Source of the DNA: an uncultured Lachnospiraceae bacterium
GTDB taxonomy: Bacteria > Bacillota > Clostridia > TANB77 > CAG-508
NCBI GenBank assembly: GCA_945917765.1
Contig: CAMEHU010000002.1
Span: 1 to 64,000, forward strand
Direction: 5' to 3'
Length of the DNA stretch: 64,000 bases
Shown here: positions 26,762-35,085 of the stretch, piece by piece
How positions within the stretch are numbered: position 1 is the first letter of the stretch
How the letters are laid out: each line of letters begins with the position of its first letter
The notes under the pieces: model-generated
Seen by the model: the letters and a program-made list of their open reading frames with translations, nothing else
What the model was told of the DNA's origin: nothing
Database searches by the model: none
Translations under genes and position numbers: made by a program

Positions 26762-28294
26762 TTATTTTCTTAATAATAAACTATCACCAAGCATTTCTTC
26801 TGGTTTTTCTAACCCCATAATATCTAACATTGTTGGTGCTAAATCTGCTAATCTTCCAGATTTTAATTTAACATTTTCCATTCCATATAAAACTAATGGA
26901 ACAGGGTTTGTTGTATGTGCAGTATGTGGTTCTCCTGTTTTGTAATCTACCATTTGTTCTGAGTTACCATGGTCTGCTGTAATTAATATAACTCCTTGTG
27001 CATCAGTAATTTCTTTAATTACTTTACCAACACAATCATCAATAAATTCTATTGCTTTTATTGCTGCTTCTAAACTTCCTGTATGCCCTACCATATCTGG
27101 ATTTGCATAGTTTAAGATTATTGCATCATATTTTTTGCTTCTAATTGCTTCTATAACCTTTTCTGTAACTTCACCAGCACTCATTTCAGGTTTCATATCA
27201 TATGTTTCAACCTTTGGTGATGGAACTAATATTCTGTCTTCACCTTTGTATTGTTTTTCTTCTCCACCATTAAAGAAAAATGTTACATGGGCATATTTTT
27301 CAGTTTCAGCAATTCTTAATTGTGTTTTTCCATTTTTGCTTATATATTCACCAAATGTATTTACTAATGTTGTTGGTTTAAATGCAATATTTACATTTGG
27401 AATTGTTTCGTCATATTGTCTCATACATACAAAACATAAATCTAATTTTTTTGTTTCAAACTCTTTGAAATCTGGGTCTACTAAAGTTCTTGTAATTTCT
27501 CTTGCTCTATCTGGTCTAAAGTTAAAGAATATTACAGAATCTTTTGGACCAATTGTTGCGACTGGTTCTTCGCCATTGCAAATTACTGTTGGAACAACAA
27601 ATTCATCAAATACTTCTTTTTGATATGAGCTTTCAATTGCTGAAATTGCTGATGTTGCTTTTTCTCCAATACCATTTACCATTGCATCATATGTTTTTTG
27701 AATTCGGTTCCATCTATTATCTCTATCCATTGCATAAAATCTTCCAGAGATACTAGCAATTTTTCCTATCGCCTTTTCTTTCATTTTATCTTCTAATTCC
27801 ATTATATAATTTTCAGCAGATGCTGGTGGAGTATCTCTTCCATCTAGGAAACAGTGAACAAATACATTCTCAAAATCTTTTCTTTTAGCTAGTTCTAATA
27901 ATCCATATAAATGACGATTATGACTGTGAACACCACCATCTGATACTAATCCCATTATATGCAATTTTGTGTTATTTTGTTTACAGTTTTCTATAGCTTT
28001 AACAAACTCTGGAATGCTGAAAAAGTCGCCATCTTCTATTGATTTTGTAATTCTTGTTAATTCTTGATATACAACTCTTCCTGCACCTATGTTTGTGTGT
28101 CCTACTTCTGAGTTTCCCATTTGTCCTTCTGGTAAACCTACTGCCAAACCACTTGTAAATATTTCTGTTGTTGGGCATGTTTTCATTAGTTTGTCAATAT
28201 TAGGTGTTTTTGCAAGTTTTACTGCATTACCTTTCTCATTGTTGTTATTACCAAATCCATCTAATATCATTAGCATTGTTACTTTTTTATCCAT
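26762..28294 (-). CDS. gpmI: 2,3-bisphosphoglycerate-independent phosphoglycerate mutase
   Basis: A 510-residue manganese-dependent mutase converting 3- to 2-phosphoglycerate. [10 protein letters not shown] carries the first metal ligands, the catalytic Ser is in [11 protein letters not shown], and [27 protein letters not shown] and [12 protein letters not shown] follow in family order. It ends the glycolytic run gap-pgk-tpi. The ribosome binding site is weak, suggesting coupling to the upstream gene. Confidence 0.96.
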   Translation of the reverse strand: MDKKVTMLMILDGFGNNNNEKGNAVKLAKTPNIDKLMKTCPTTEIFTSGLAVGLPEGQMGNSEVGHTNIGAGRVVYQELTRITKSIEDGDFFSIPEFVKAIENCKQNNTKLHIMGLVSDGGVHSHNRHLYGLLELAKRKDFENVFVHCFLDGRDTPPASAENYIMELEDKMKEKAIGKIASISGRFYAMDRDNRWNRIQKTYDAMVNGIGEKATSAISAIESSYQKEVFDEFVVPTVICNGEEPVATIGPKDSVIFFNFRPDRAREITRTLVDPDFKEFETKKLDLCFVCMRQYDETIPNVNIAFKPTTLVNTFGEYISKNGKTQLRIAETEKYAHVTFFFNGGEEKQYKGEDRILVPSPKVETYDMKPEMSAGEVTEKVIEAIRSKKYDAIILNYANPDMVGHTGSLEAAIKAIEFIDDCVGKVIKEITDAQGVILITADHGNSEQMVDYKTGEPHTAHTTNPVPLVLYGMENVKLKSGRLADLAPTMLDIMGLEKPEEMLGDSLLLRK

Positions 28295-28326
28295 TTCTTT
28301 GTACTTAATGTTAGATAGCGTTCTTT

Positions 28327-28893
28327 TTACGTTCTAACATAACTCCTTTCCTCAATATTTTTTATTAATTCAACTGCATTATTTAATGACTCATCTGTAT
28401 AGTCATTTGCAATTATATAATCAAATTTTTTCTGTATATTTGTATTATTTTCAAATTCTTTTATTTGTTCTTTTATTTCTTTTAATCTAAATAATTCTAT
28501 AGTTTTAGGCAAGCATCTTAATTTTAACTGTTTTTTTGCGGTTTCAACATTTGGTTTTATATATATTGATACCACACCTTTTGCTACTTTTTTGAATTCA
28601 TCAATTGTGCTATAATGAAGCTCTGTTACAGCATTTTCATCTGATAACAAATCTTCTGTATAATATGCATATTTATGTCCTAAAAATTCAAATGGAACTG
28701 AAATTTTACCACTATTTTTTAGTTCTTCAAATTGTTCTTCTGTAACAAAATGTTTATCTATACCTTCTACCTCTCCAATTCTTTTGGCTCTTGTTGTAAC
28801 TATTACAATGTTTTTGAAATTTAGTTTATTAATTATATGTTTTTTTAAGTACGACTTTCCTGCACCTGTTATTCCAGATAATATTACAATCAT
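28327..28893 (-). CDS. Guanylate-kinase-like P-loop protein
   Basis: A 188-residue protein with the P-loop [15 protein letters not shown], then [19 protein letters not shown], close to the TTR(x)R(x)GE and GxxY signature of guanylate kinase, although the usual core KTRPPREGE is altered. The ATG at 28893 overlaps the nudix stop codon as ATGA, so translation is coupled. It may be a divergent nucleotide kinase rather than the essential gmk; the open frame upstream of 28893 belongs to the nudix gene region. Confidence 0.7.
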   Translation of the reverse strand: MIVILSGITGAGKSYLKKHIINKLNFKNIVIVTTRAKRIGEVEGIDKHFVTEEQFEELKNSGKISVPFEFLGHKYAYYTEDLLSDENAVTELHYSTIDEFKKVAKGVVSIYIKPNVETAKKQLKLRCLPKTIELFRLKEIKEQIKEFENNTNIQKKFDYIIANDYTDESLNNAVELIKNIEERSYVRT

Positions 28894-29531
28894 TTTTCCA
28901 TTACCTTCTTTTCTTGCAGATTTTGTTGATTTTTCTGTACATTTCTTTTTAAGCATTTTTCCTCTAATCTTTTTATTACTTGCTTATAATCTACTTTTCC
29001 TTTTTCTTGTTTTGGAAATTTTGTAAGACCATTTACTATTTTACTAATAGCTATATCCATTGGAACCCATTCATAAGATTTTACTTCTTCTTGTTGTATT
29101 TTAGTAACTTGTTTTTGCTCAATAAACACACAATAAAAATCTATTAAAAAGTTTCTTATTTTCCCCTTACTTTCAAAGCCTAATGGTTTTGATAACACAC
29201 TAAGCTTGCCAATTTGATTATAATCAACATTATAAATTCCAACTTCCTCACGTAATTCTCTTAAAATAGCCTCAAAACCTGATTCATTTCCATTAACATG
29301 ACCAGAAACCAAGTCTATTTTTCCTGGAGTAAGTTCAGTATTAGCTCTTTCCTCCATAAGAACTTGATTTTTTTCATTTATTACAAAACAAGTAACACCA
29401 TATAAATATTCATCTTCTAGATTTTTTTCATCTTCTATTTTTATATCACGAATATATCTTCCGGTTTTATCATATACTTTGTAATATTCATTATCAGCTT
29501 TATTATACTTAATTCTATCTTTAAACTCCAT
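28890..29531 (-). CDS. Nudix hydrolase
   Basis: A 213-residue hydrolase with a complete Nudix box (GHVNGNESGFEAILRELREE, then VGI) in the middle, preceded by beta strands typical of the fold. The N-terminal YYKVYDKTGRYIR resembles the isopentenyl-diphosphate-isomerase-like/YfcD group. The substrate is not predictable. It lies in the glycolytic gene run between tpi and the kinase-like gene. Confidence 0.85.
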   Translation of the reverse strand: MEFKDRIKYNKADNEYYKVYDKTGRYIRDIKIEDEKNLEDEYLYGVTCFVINEKNQVLMEERANTELTPGKIDLVSGHVNGNESGFEAILRELREEVGIYNVDYNQIGKLSVLSKPLGFESKGKIRNFLIDFYCVFIEQKQVTKIQQEEVKSYEWVPMDIAISKIVNGLTKFPKQEKGKVDYKQVIKRLEEKCLKRNVQKNQQNLQEKKVMEK

Positions 29532-29595
29532 ATTTATACATCCTTTTTATTTTGATTAATGCTTAATCTTCTACCTCAAAAAATCTTAATCTGTA

Positions 29596-30348
29596 TTATA
29601 ACATATAATTAACTATTTTTGCAAATTCATCAGCTTTTAAGCTAGCTCCTCCAACTAATCCACCATCAATATCTGATGTTGTAAATAATTCTTTAGCATT
29701 AGAAGATTTTACACTTCCACCATATTGAATTATTATTTCATCTGCAACTTCATCACCATACAAGTTTCTTATCTCATTTCTAATTGCTTTTACACTATTA
29801 TTAGCATCTTCTGATGTTGCAGTTTTTCCAGTACCTATAGCCCAAATTGGTTCATAAGCTATTATTACTTTTTTTGCATCTTCAGCAGATAAGCCTTCAA
29901 AAGCTTTTCTTGTTTGAGTTGTAAACACTTCTTCAGCTTTTCCTGATTCGCGTTGTTCTAAAGTTTCGCCAACACATACAATTGGTTTTAACTCATTTGC
30001 CAAAGCTGCTTTTATTTTTTTATTTACAGTTTCATCTGTTTCAGCAAAATATTGTCTTCTTTCAGAATGTCCGATGATTACATATTCTACACCTATGCAT
30101 TTTAGCATTGGCCCTGAAACTTCTCCTGTAAATGCACCTTTTTCTTCAAAATGCATATTTTGTGCTCCTATTTTGATGTTTGTTCCTTGTGCTGTTAACA
30201 AACTATAAAATAAATCTGTGTATGGAACACATAAAATAACTTCATTTTCCGTGTCTTTAACTAAACTTGCTAATTGTTCTATACATGCCATTGCTTCATT
30301 TGGAAGCATGTTCATTTTCCAGTTTCCTGCAATTACTTTTCTTCTCAT
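29596..30348 (-). CDS. tpiA: Triosephosphate isomerase
   Basis: A 250-residue TIM-barrel enzyme interconverting dihydroxyacetone phosphate and glyceraldehyde 3-phosphate. Visible residues are Lys in AGNWKMN, His in IIGHSERR, the catalytic Glu in IAYEPIWAIGTG, and the phosphate-binding YGGSVKSSN and GGLVGGASL. The ATG at 30348 gives the family start; the 23 codons upstream are repeat sequence. Confidence 0.96.
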   Translation of the reverse strand: MRRKVIAGNWKMNMLPNEAMACIEQLASLVKDTENEVILCVPYTDLFYSLLTAQGTNIKIGAQNMHFEEKGAFTGEVSGPMLKCIGVEYVIIGHSERRQYFAETDETVNKKIKAALANELKPIVCVGETLEQRESGKAEEVFTTQTRKAFEGLSAEDAKKVIIAYEPIWAIGTGKTATSEDANNSVKAIRNEIRNLYGDEVADEIIIQYGGSVKSSNAKELFTTSDIDGGLVGGASLKADEFAKIVNYML

Positions 30349-30365
30349 TTCGATTCCTCGCTTTC

Positions 30366-30420
30366 TTGCACAGTTGGGGACGCGTCCCTGTTGTGCATTT
30401 TGCACAACTTGGGACACATC
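30366..30420. repeat. GGGAC-family repeat E, between pgk and tpiA
   Basis: A variant with the word GCACAACTT: TTGGGGACGCGTCCCT, GTTGTGC, ATTTT, GCACAACTTGGGAC. A separate CCCCGTCCCC remnant lies at 30477-30487. Confidence 0.75.
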
Positions 30421-30505
30421 TATGTTATATGTTATTCTTTTTCATAATTAAACTTTAATTATCTTTATGCCATTTTGCCCCGTCCCCATTGGCGATTTTA
30501 AACTA

Positions 30506-31693
30506 TTATCTATTTAATAAACACTCAACTCCAGGTAACTTCTTTCCTTCCAAAAATTCAAGTGAAGCTCCACCACCAGTAGAAATATGTGTCATTTTAT
30601 CCGCTAATCCAGATTTCTCAACAGCTGCAGCAGAGTCTCCTCCTCCAATAATTGTTGTAGCACCATCTAATGAAGATAAAATCTCAGCTACTGAATTTGT
30701 TCCAACAGCAAATTGGTCAAATTCAAATAATCCAACAGGTCCATTCCATACTACTGTTTTAGCATTTTCTAATTCTTTTTTATATAATTCAATTGTTTTT
30801 GGTCCAACATCAAAAATACTCCAATCATCAGGAACATTTTCAATATCAACAACTTGACTTTCTGTGTTCTTATCAAATTCTTTTCCTAATTTGGCATCTA
30901 TTGGTAAAATCAATTTAACATTTTTGCTATTTGCTTTTTCCATTAACTCTTTAGCTAAATCTAATTTATCATCTTCACATAAAGATTTACCAACATTATA
31001 TCCCATTGCTTTAATAAAAGTGTTAGCCATAGCTCCACCAATTATTAAAGAATCAACTTTTCCTAATAAATTATCAATTACCGCAATTTTATCTGAAACT
31101 TTTGCACCACCTAAAATTGCAACAAATGGTCTTTCAGGATTTTCTAAAGCTGTTCCTAAGAAATTGATTTCTTTTTCCATTAAAAATCCTGATACAGCTG
31201 GTAAAAATTCAGCAATTCCTGCTGTTGAGCTATGAGCTCTATGTGCTGTTCCAAATGCATCATTTACATATATATCAGCCATTGAAGCCAATTCCTTAGC
31301 AAAATCTAAATCATTTTTTTCTTCTCTAGCGTCATATCTTACGTTTTCTAATAAAACAACATCACCTTCAGCCATTTCTGAAGTTAACTTCTTAGCACTT
31401 TCACCTATAATATCTGTTGCTAATTTAACTGGTCTTCCAAGTAATTTTGAAAGCTCATCGCTAACTGGTTTTAAAGAAAACTCAGGTTTAACTTCACCCT
31501 TTGGTCTGCCTAAATGAGACATTAAAATAACTTTAGCATTATTATCTAATAAATACTTAATAGTATCTAAAGCACCAACAATTCTTCTATTATCAGTAAT
31601 ATTTTTATTTTCATCTAAAGGAACATTAAAGTCACATCTAACAATAACTTTTTTTCCCTTTAAATCTATATCCTTAACAGTTTTCTTGTTCAT
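30506..31693 (-). CDS. pgk: Phosphoglycerate kinase
   Basis: A 395-residue kinase making ATP and 3-phosphoglycerate. Substrate motifs [14 protein letters not shown] and [10 protein letters not shown] are at the N-terminus, then [20 protein letters not shown], and near the C-terminus [10 protein letters not shown] and the nucleotide loop [14 protein letters not shown] at 31693 sits ten bases from GAGGTG. It lies downstream of gap with a large palindromic element between them. Confidence 0.96.
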   Translation of the reverse strand: MNKKTVKDIDLKGKKVIVRCDFNVPLDENKNITDNRRIVGALDTIKYLLDNNAKVILMSHLGRPKGEVKPEFSLKPVSDELSKLLGRPVKLATDIIGESAKKLTSEMAEGDVVLLENVRYDAREEKNDLDFAKELASMADIYVNDAFGTAHRAHSSTAGIAEFLPAVSGFLMEKEINFLGTALENPERPFVAILGGAKVSDKIAVIDNLLGKVDSLIIGGAMANTFIKAMGYNVGKSLCEDDKLDLAKELMEKANSKNVKLILPIDAKLGKEFDKNTESQVVDIENVPDDWSIFDVGPKTIELYKKELENAKTVVWNGPVGLFEFDQFAVGTNSVAEILSSLDGATTIIGGGDSAAAVEKSGLADKMTHISTGGGASLEFLEGKKLPGVECLLNR

Positions 31694-31727
31694 ATTTAAC
31701 AAGCACCTCTTTCTTTTTTAATGTAGT

Positions 31728-32064
31728 TGAAACATTTTGGAACATTCCGGGACGGTCTTGTTTTGTTTCATTTGCAAAACCCGCTCGGAGACAGAAATAA
31801 TAAAAATTCAAAATTTTGAAAATGTTAACGTAGGTGGATTACAGCTTCTTATGTAGTTGCACCTATTGAGGTTGCGTAAGTGCCCTCTACGGAGAGGCTC
31901 AAGGGTGCAACAATTAGAAGCTGTTTCCACCGAAGATTACGTTTTCAAAATTTTTAATTTTTATTATTTCTGTCTCTCGGCAACAATCCCAATTGAAACA
32001 TTTTAAGACCGTCCCGAAATGTTTCAAAAATGAAACAAAACAAGACCGTCCCCAAATGTTTCAA
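31728..32064. repeat. Composite GGGACGG element F with a nested structured insert
   Basis: This gap of about 360 bases between gap and pgk holds no gene. The outside is a GGGACGG element with GAAACA words. Inside is a different long hairpin: arms of about 65 bases start GAGACAGAAATAATAAAAAT (31789) and end in the complement ATTTTTATTATTTCTGTCTC (to 31977). They close through AGCTTCT/AGAAGCT, and the top of the hairpin folds as GTTGCACC/GGGTGCAAC with TTGAG/CTCAA and CCTC/GAGG stems inside. It may be a nested miniature element or a structured RNA. Confidence 0.85.
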
Positions 32065-32065
32065 A

Positions 32066-33082
32066 TTAATTTAACTCAGCAAAATACTTAATAGTTCTAA
32101 CCATTTGGCTAGTATAAGAATTCTCATTATCATACCAAGCTACAACTTGAACTTGATATAATCCATCTTCTATTTTTGTTACTAATGTTTGTGTTGCATC
32201 AAACAAAGAACCATAAGTAATACCAATAATATCAGAAGAAACTAATGGTTCATCAGTATAACCATAAGAATCATTAGCTGCTGCTTTCATGGCTGCATTT
32301 ATTGAATCAGGTGTAATATCATTTCCTTTTACAACAGCTGTTAAAATTGTTGTAGAACCTGTTGGAACTGGAACTCTTTGAGCTGAACCGATTAATTTTC
32401 CATTTAATTCTGGAATAACTAATCCTATAGCTTTAGCTGCTCCTGTTGAGTTTGGTACTATGTTACAAGCTGCTGCTCTTGCTCTTCTTAAATCACCTTT
32501 TCTATGAGGTCCATCTAACAACATTTGATCACCTGTGTATGCGTGAATTGTTGACATTATTCCTGATTGAATAGGTGCATATTTATTTAATGCATTTGCC
32601 ATAGGTGCTAAACAGTTTGTTGTACATGATGCTGCTGAAATTATTGTATCTTCTGGTTTTAATATGTTTTCATTAACTCCGAAAACTACTGTTGGTAAAT
32701 CACTTCCAGCAGGTGCTGAAATAACTACTTTTTTTGCTCCGGCATCTATATGTGCTTGGGCTTTTTCCTTTGTTGTGTAGAATCCTGTACATTCTAATAC
32801 TACATCAACTCCAATTTCTCCCCAAGGTAATTCTTTTGCATCTGGTTTTGCATATATTTTTATTTCTTTTCCATCAACAGTTATTGAATCTTCTCCTGCT
32901 ACAACTGTATCTTTTTTAGCATATGTTCCTTGTGCAGAATCATATTTTAATAAGTGAGCTAACATTTTAGGGCTTGTTAAATCATTGATTGCAACAATCT
33001 CATACCCTTCTGCTCCAAACATTTGTCTAAAAGCTAGTCTTCCTATACGACCAAATCCATTAATGGCTACTTTAACTGACAT
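32066..33082 (-). CDS. gap: Glyceraldehyde-3-phosphate dehydrogenase
   Basis: A 338-residue NAD-dependent GAPDH. The Rossmann motif [14 protein letters not shown] opens the protein, the catalytic Cys is in [12 protein letters not shown], and the phosphate-binding HAYTGDQ and [12 protein letters not shown] follow, with YDNE near the end. It heads the glycolytic run gap-pgk-tpiA-nudix-kinase-gpmI. No CggR-type repressor gene precedes it. Confidence 0.97.
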   Translation of the reverse strand: MSVKVAINGFGRIGRLAFRQMFGAEGYEIVAINDLTSPKMLAHLLKYDSAQGTYAKKDTVVAGEDSITVDGKEIKIYAKPDAKELPWGEIGVDVVLECTGFYTTKEKAQAHIDAGAKKVVISAPAGSDLPTVVFGVNENILKPEDTIISAASCTTNCLAPMANALNKYAPIQSGIMSTIHAYTGDQMLLDGPHRKGDLRRARAAACNIVPNSTGAAKAIGLVIPELNGKLIGSAQRVPVPTGSTTILTAVVKGNDITPDSINAAMKAAANDSYGYTDEPLVSSDIIGITYGSLFDATQTLVTKIEDGLYQVQVVAWYDNENSYTSQMVRTIKYFAELN

Positions 33083-33283
33083 AAAAATTCCTCCTTCTGA
33101 TGCATTTTTGCATCTCTAAAATTGCTTATACGCAAGCCAAAATCATTGTATACCAAAACAATTTACTTTTCAAGTATTCTTATCTATTTTTTCCCTAATT
33201 TGTTAAATTTATTCATGCACCAAAAAACGACAAAAAATGATGCTTATAATGCCTTTTTTAATCACATTATAAACATCACTTTA

Positions 33284-33718
33284 TTATATATTTATAGACC
33301 GTTTTTTAATACTTTCATAATAATTCAATAATTTTTGTTCCAACTCTCTTTTCTCAATATATGCTTCACTATATATTTCTCTATCATAGTTTTCTTCAAG
33401 ATTTTCTTCTTGATTTTCTTTATTTTCATTATTCGCTTCATCATTATTTTTTTCGTTATCAACATTATCCATATTCTCATCTCCTGGCCAATCATCATTA
33501 TTATCAGCATCAAAATTATAAAGTCGTCTTTCTTTTTGTACATTTTCTTTTTGCTCATAATTTTCTAGATAATCTTGATTAAAATCTTCTTCTTCATTTT
33601 CAAACTCTTGATATTTAGATTTTCTATTCCAAAATGCTTTGGCAAAAAAATTCTTTATCTTTGTTAAAAAATTATCTTGAACTACCACTAATCCCTTTTC
33701 ATTCGTATAATTCCCCAT
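33284..33718 (-). CDS. Acidic low-complexity protein next to spoVT
   Basis: A 144-residue protein: a short basic-hydrophobic N-terminus (VVVQDNFLTKIKNFFAKAFW), then a long Glu/Asp/Asn-rich stretch, then a helical end (KRELEQKLLNYYESIKKR). ATG at 33718 is six bases from GAGGAG. It is probably disordered for most of its length. It lies directly after spoVT on the same strand, but I do not recognise the family. Confidence 0.55.
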   Translation of the reverse strand: MGNYTNEKGLVVVQDNFLTKIKNFFAKAFWNRKSKYQEFENEEEDFNQDYLENYEQKENVQKERRLYNFDADNNDDWPGDENMDNVDNEKNNDEANNENKENQEENLEENYDREIYSEAYIEKRELEQKLLNYYESIKKRSINI

Positions 33719-33829
33719 ATTTTGCTCCTCTCTTATTCCCATTATTACTTTATTATATAATAACATATATTTTTTAATTTGTAACAAATATTACAAATTG
33801 TAATATAAATTTAATATTTCTGTAATATT

Positions 33830-34384
33830 TTATAGCTCCATTTGAGTTCCTAAAAAACTTGCAGCAGATTGAACTACCTTTTGTTCAACTTCAGACATTT
33901 TTGTATTTTCATCTTTTGATAACAATATAACTGTTCCTATTACATCTCCGTCAGCAATTATTGGATATACTACTTGTGCATTATTCTTTTTATTGTTTGT
34001 TTCATTTTTTGTAATTGGAATTGATACATCATTGTTTTCTTTACTTGTATAGTTTTCTTTTTCATCCATTATTTGCTCTAATTCAGGGCTTATTCCTTGT
34101 TCTAAATATTCCTTTTTAGAACCTCCTGATACTGCTATTACTGTGTCTTTATCTGTTATACATGCAATATGCCCTGTTGTTTTTGCTAATGTTTCAGCAT
34201 ATTCTGTTGCAAATTCTGATAGTTCTCCAATTGGAGAATATTTTTTTAAGATTATTTCCCCTTCTTTGTCTGTAAATATTTCTAACGGGTCTCCTTCTTT
34301 TATACGAAGTGTTTTTCTTATTTCTTTTGGTATTACAACTCTACCTAAATCATCTATTCTTCTTACAACACCTGTTGCTTTCAT
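33830..34384 (-). CDS. spoVT: Stage V sporulation transcription factor SpoVT
   Basis: A 184-residue AbrB-type regulator. The swapped-hairpin DNA-binding domain MKATGVVRRIDDLGRVVIPKE opens the protein and is followed by RKTLRIKEGDPLEI. A GAF-like C-terminal domain matches SpoVT length. SpoVT tunes sigma-G dependent genes in the forespore, so its presence indicates a spore-forming lineage. It is preceded by a good ribosome binding site. Confidence 0.95.
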   Translation of the reverse strand: MKATGVVRRIDDLGRVVIPKEIRKTLRIKEGDPLEIFTDKEGEIILKKYSPIGELSEFATEYAETLAKTTGHIACITDKDTVIAVSGGSKKEYLEQGISPELEQIMDEKENYTSKENNDVSIPITKNETNNKKNNAQVVYPIIADGDVIGTVILLSKDENTKMSEVEQKVVQSAASFLGTQMEL

Positions 34385-34449
34385 TTGTTTTCCTCCTTGT
34401 TTTTCAAAGTTTTATATTGTTAGTATTGCAAGAATTTACAAAATTATAC

Positions 34450-34487
34450 GAAAAAAACTTTGAACAAAATTTGTTCAAAGTTTTTTA
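34450..34487 (-). terminator. Intrinsic terminator
   Basis: The stem AAAAAACTTTGAACAAA with its complement, T-flanked on both sides, lies between the small membrane protein gene and spoVT. Confidence 0.8.
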
Positions 34488-34491
34488 TAAA

Positions 34492-34701
34492 TTATTCTTT
34501 ATTATTCTTTTCTCCTAAACTTTGTGCAATATCCTTTTTCAAAACATATTCTGCTTCACTTCTTGTTCTAACAGTTGGATCAATCTTTCTAGCTCTATCT
34601 ATAATTCTTTTATGTTCCATAATGCCATAAATAAAACCACCTATTGCAACCATACAAGAAATAACTATGAAAACAATATGTCCAATTGAAAATCCCTCCA
34701 T
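34492..34701 (-). CDS. Small single-pass membrane protein
   Basis: A 69-residue protein with one N-terminal membrane helix (about residues 8-27) and a cytoplasmic charged tail (KDIAQSLGEKNN). A GGAGGGATT ribosome binding site precedes the ATG and its own terminator follows. It diverges from the double-glycine peptide gene across a promoter region. Function unknown. Confidence 0.6.
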   Translation of the reverse strand: MEGFSIGHIVFIVISCMVAIGGFIYGIMEHKRIIDRARKIDPTVRTRSEAEYVLKKDIAQSLGEKNNKE

Positions 34702-34731
34702 ATTTAATCCCTCCTTTTCAAATTCAACGCT

Positions 34732-34749
34732 GTTTCATATCATATGAAC
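34732..34749. promoter_or_regulatory. Candidate operator palindrome
   Basis: GTTTCATATCATATGAAC, an inverted repeat with GTTCATAT-type arms, sits in the divergent gap about 43 bases upstream of the -35 box of the peptide gene. Binding protein unknown. Confidence 0.4.
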
Positions 34750-34791
34750 GTTACAGTTTAACACAATATTTATCAAAAAAATTATAAATAA

Positions 34792-34819
34792 TTGACAAAA
34801 AATTTTTTTATGATATACT
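34792..34819 (+). promoter_or_regulatory. Strong extended -10 promoter of the peptide gene
   Basis: TTGACA, a 16-base spacer and TATACT preceded by TG (TGATATACT). This is near-consensus for the vegetative sigma factor. Confidence 0.8.
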
Positions 34820-34871
34820 AATATGTGGATTATTAATAATTCAAAAGCAAAAGATTTAGGAGGTACTTATA

Positions 34872-35045
34872 ATGAAAAGAATGAGTGAAAAAGAATTAAA
34901 AAGAATAGATGGTGGAGTTGGATGTATAGGTTATGAATTACCTAGACCAAACGAAGATAGTTATATAAAACCATCTGATCAAAACGGTTTGTCTTCTAGT
35001 GGTTGGGGATTTGTTGCTTCATACTTTGGATATAAAAGACGTTAA
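34872..35045 (+). CDS. Double-glycine leader peptide precursor (RiPP/bacteriocin-like)
   Basis: A 57-residue peptide. The leader ends MSEKELKRIDGG, a full match to the LSxxELxxIxGG recognition motif of C39 peptidase exporters; cleavage after GG would give a 42-residue peptide with a single Cys (in VGCIGYELP), six Ser, aromatic residues and a basic end. AGGAGG lies eight bases before the ATG, a strong promoter precedes it and a terminator follows. The C39 exporter gene is convergent and adjacent. The single Cys rules out a disulfide within the peptide but would suit S-glycosylation; Ser are alternative sites. Confidence 0.8.
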   Translation: MKRMSEKELKRIDGGVGCIGYELPRPNEDSYIKPSDQNGLSSSGWGFVASYFGYKRR

Positions 35046-35055
35046 TATAAAGAAA

Positions 35056-35085
35056 GCACTTAAGTTTATACTTAAGTGTTTTTTT
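35056..35085 (+). terminator. Terminator of the peptide gene, possibly bidirectional
   Basis: The perfect stem CACTTAAG/CTTAAGTG is followed by eight T. It reaches the 3' end of the convergent exporter gene and could serve both. Confidence 0.85.

Noticed and set aside
31785..31985. Integron attC site or 6S RNA as an explanation of the structured insert
   Set aside because: No paired attC core sites and no 6S-like central bubble or closing stem pattern could be recognised.
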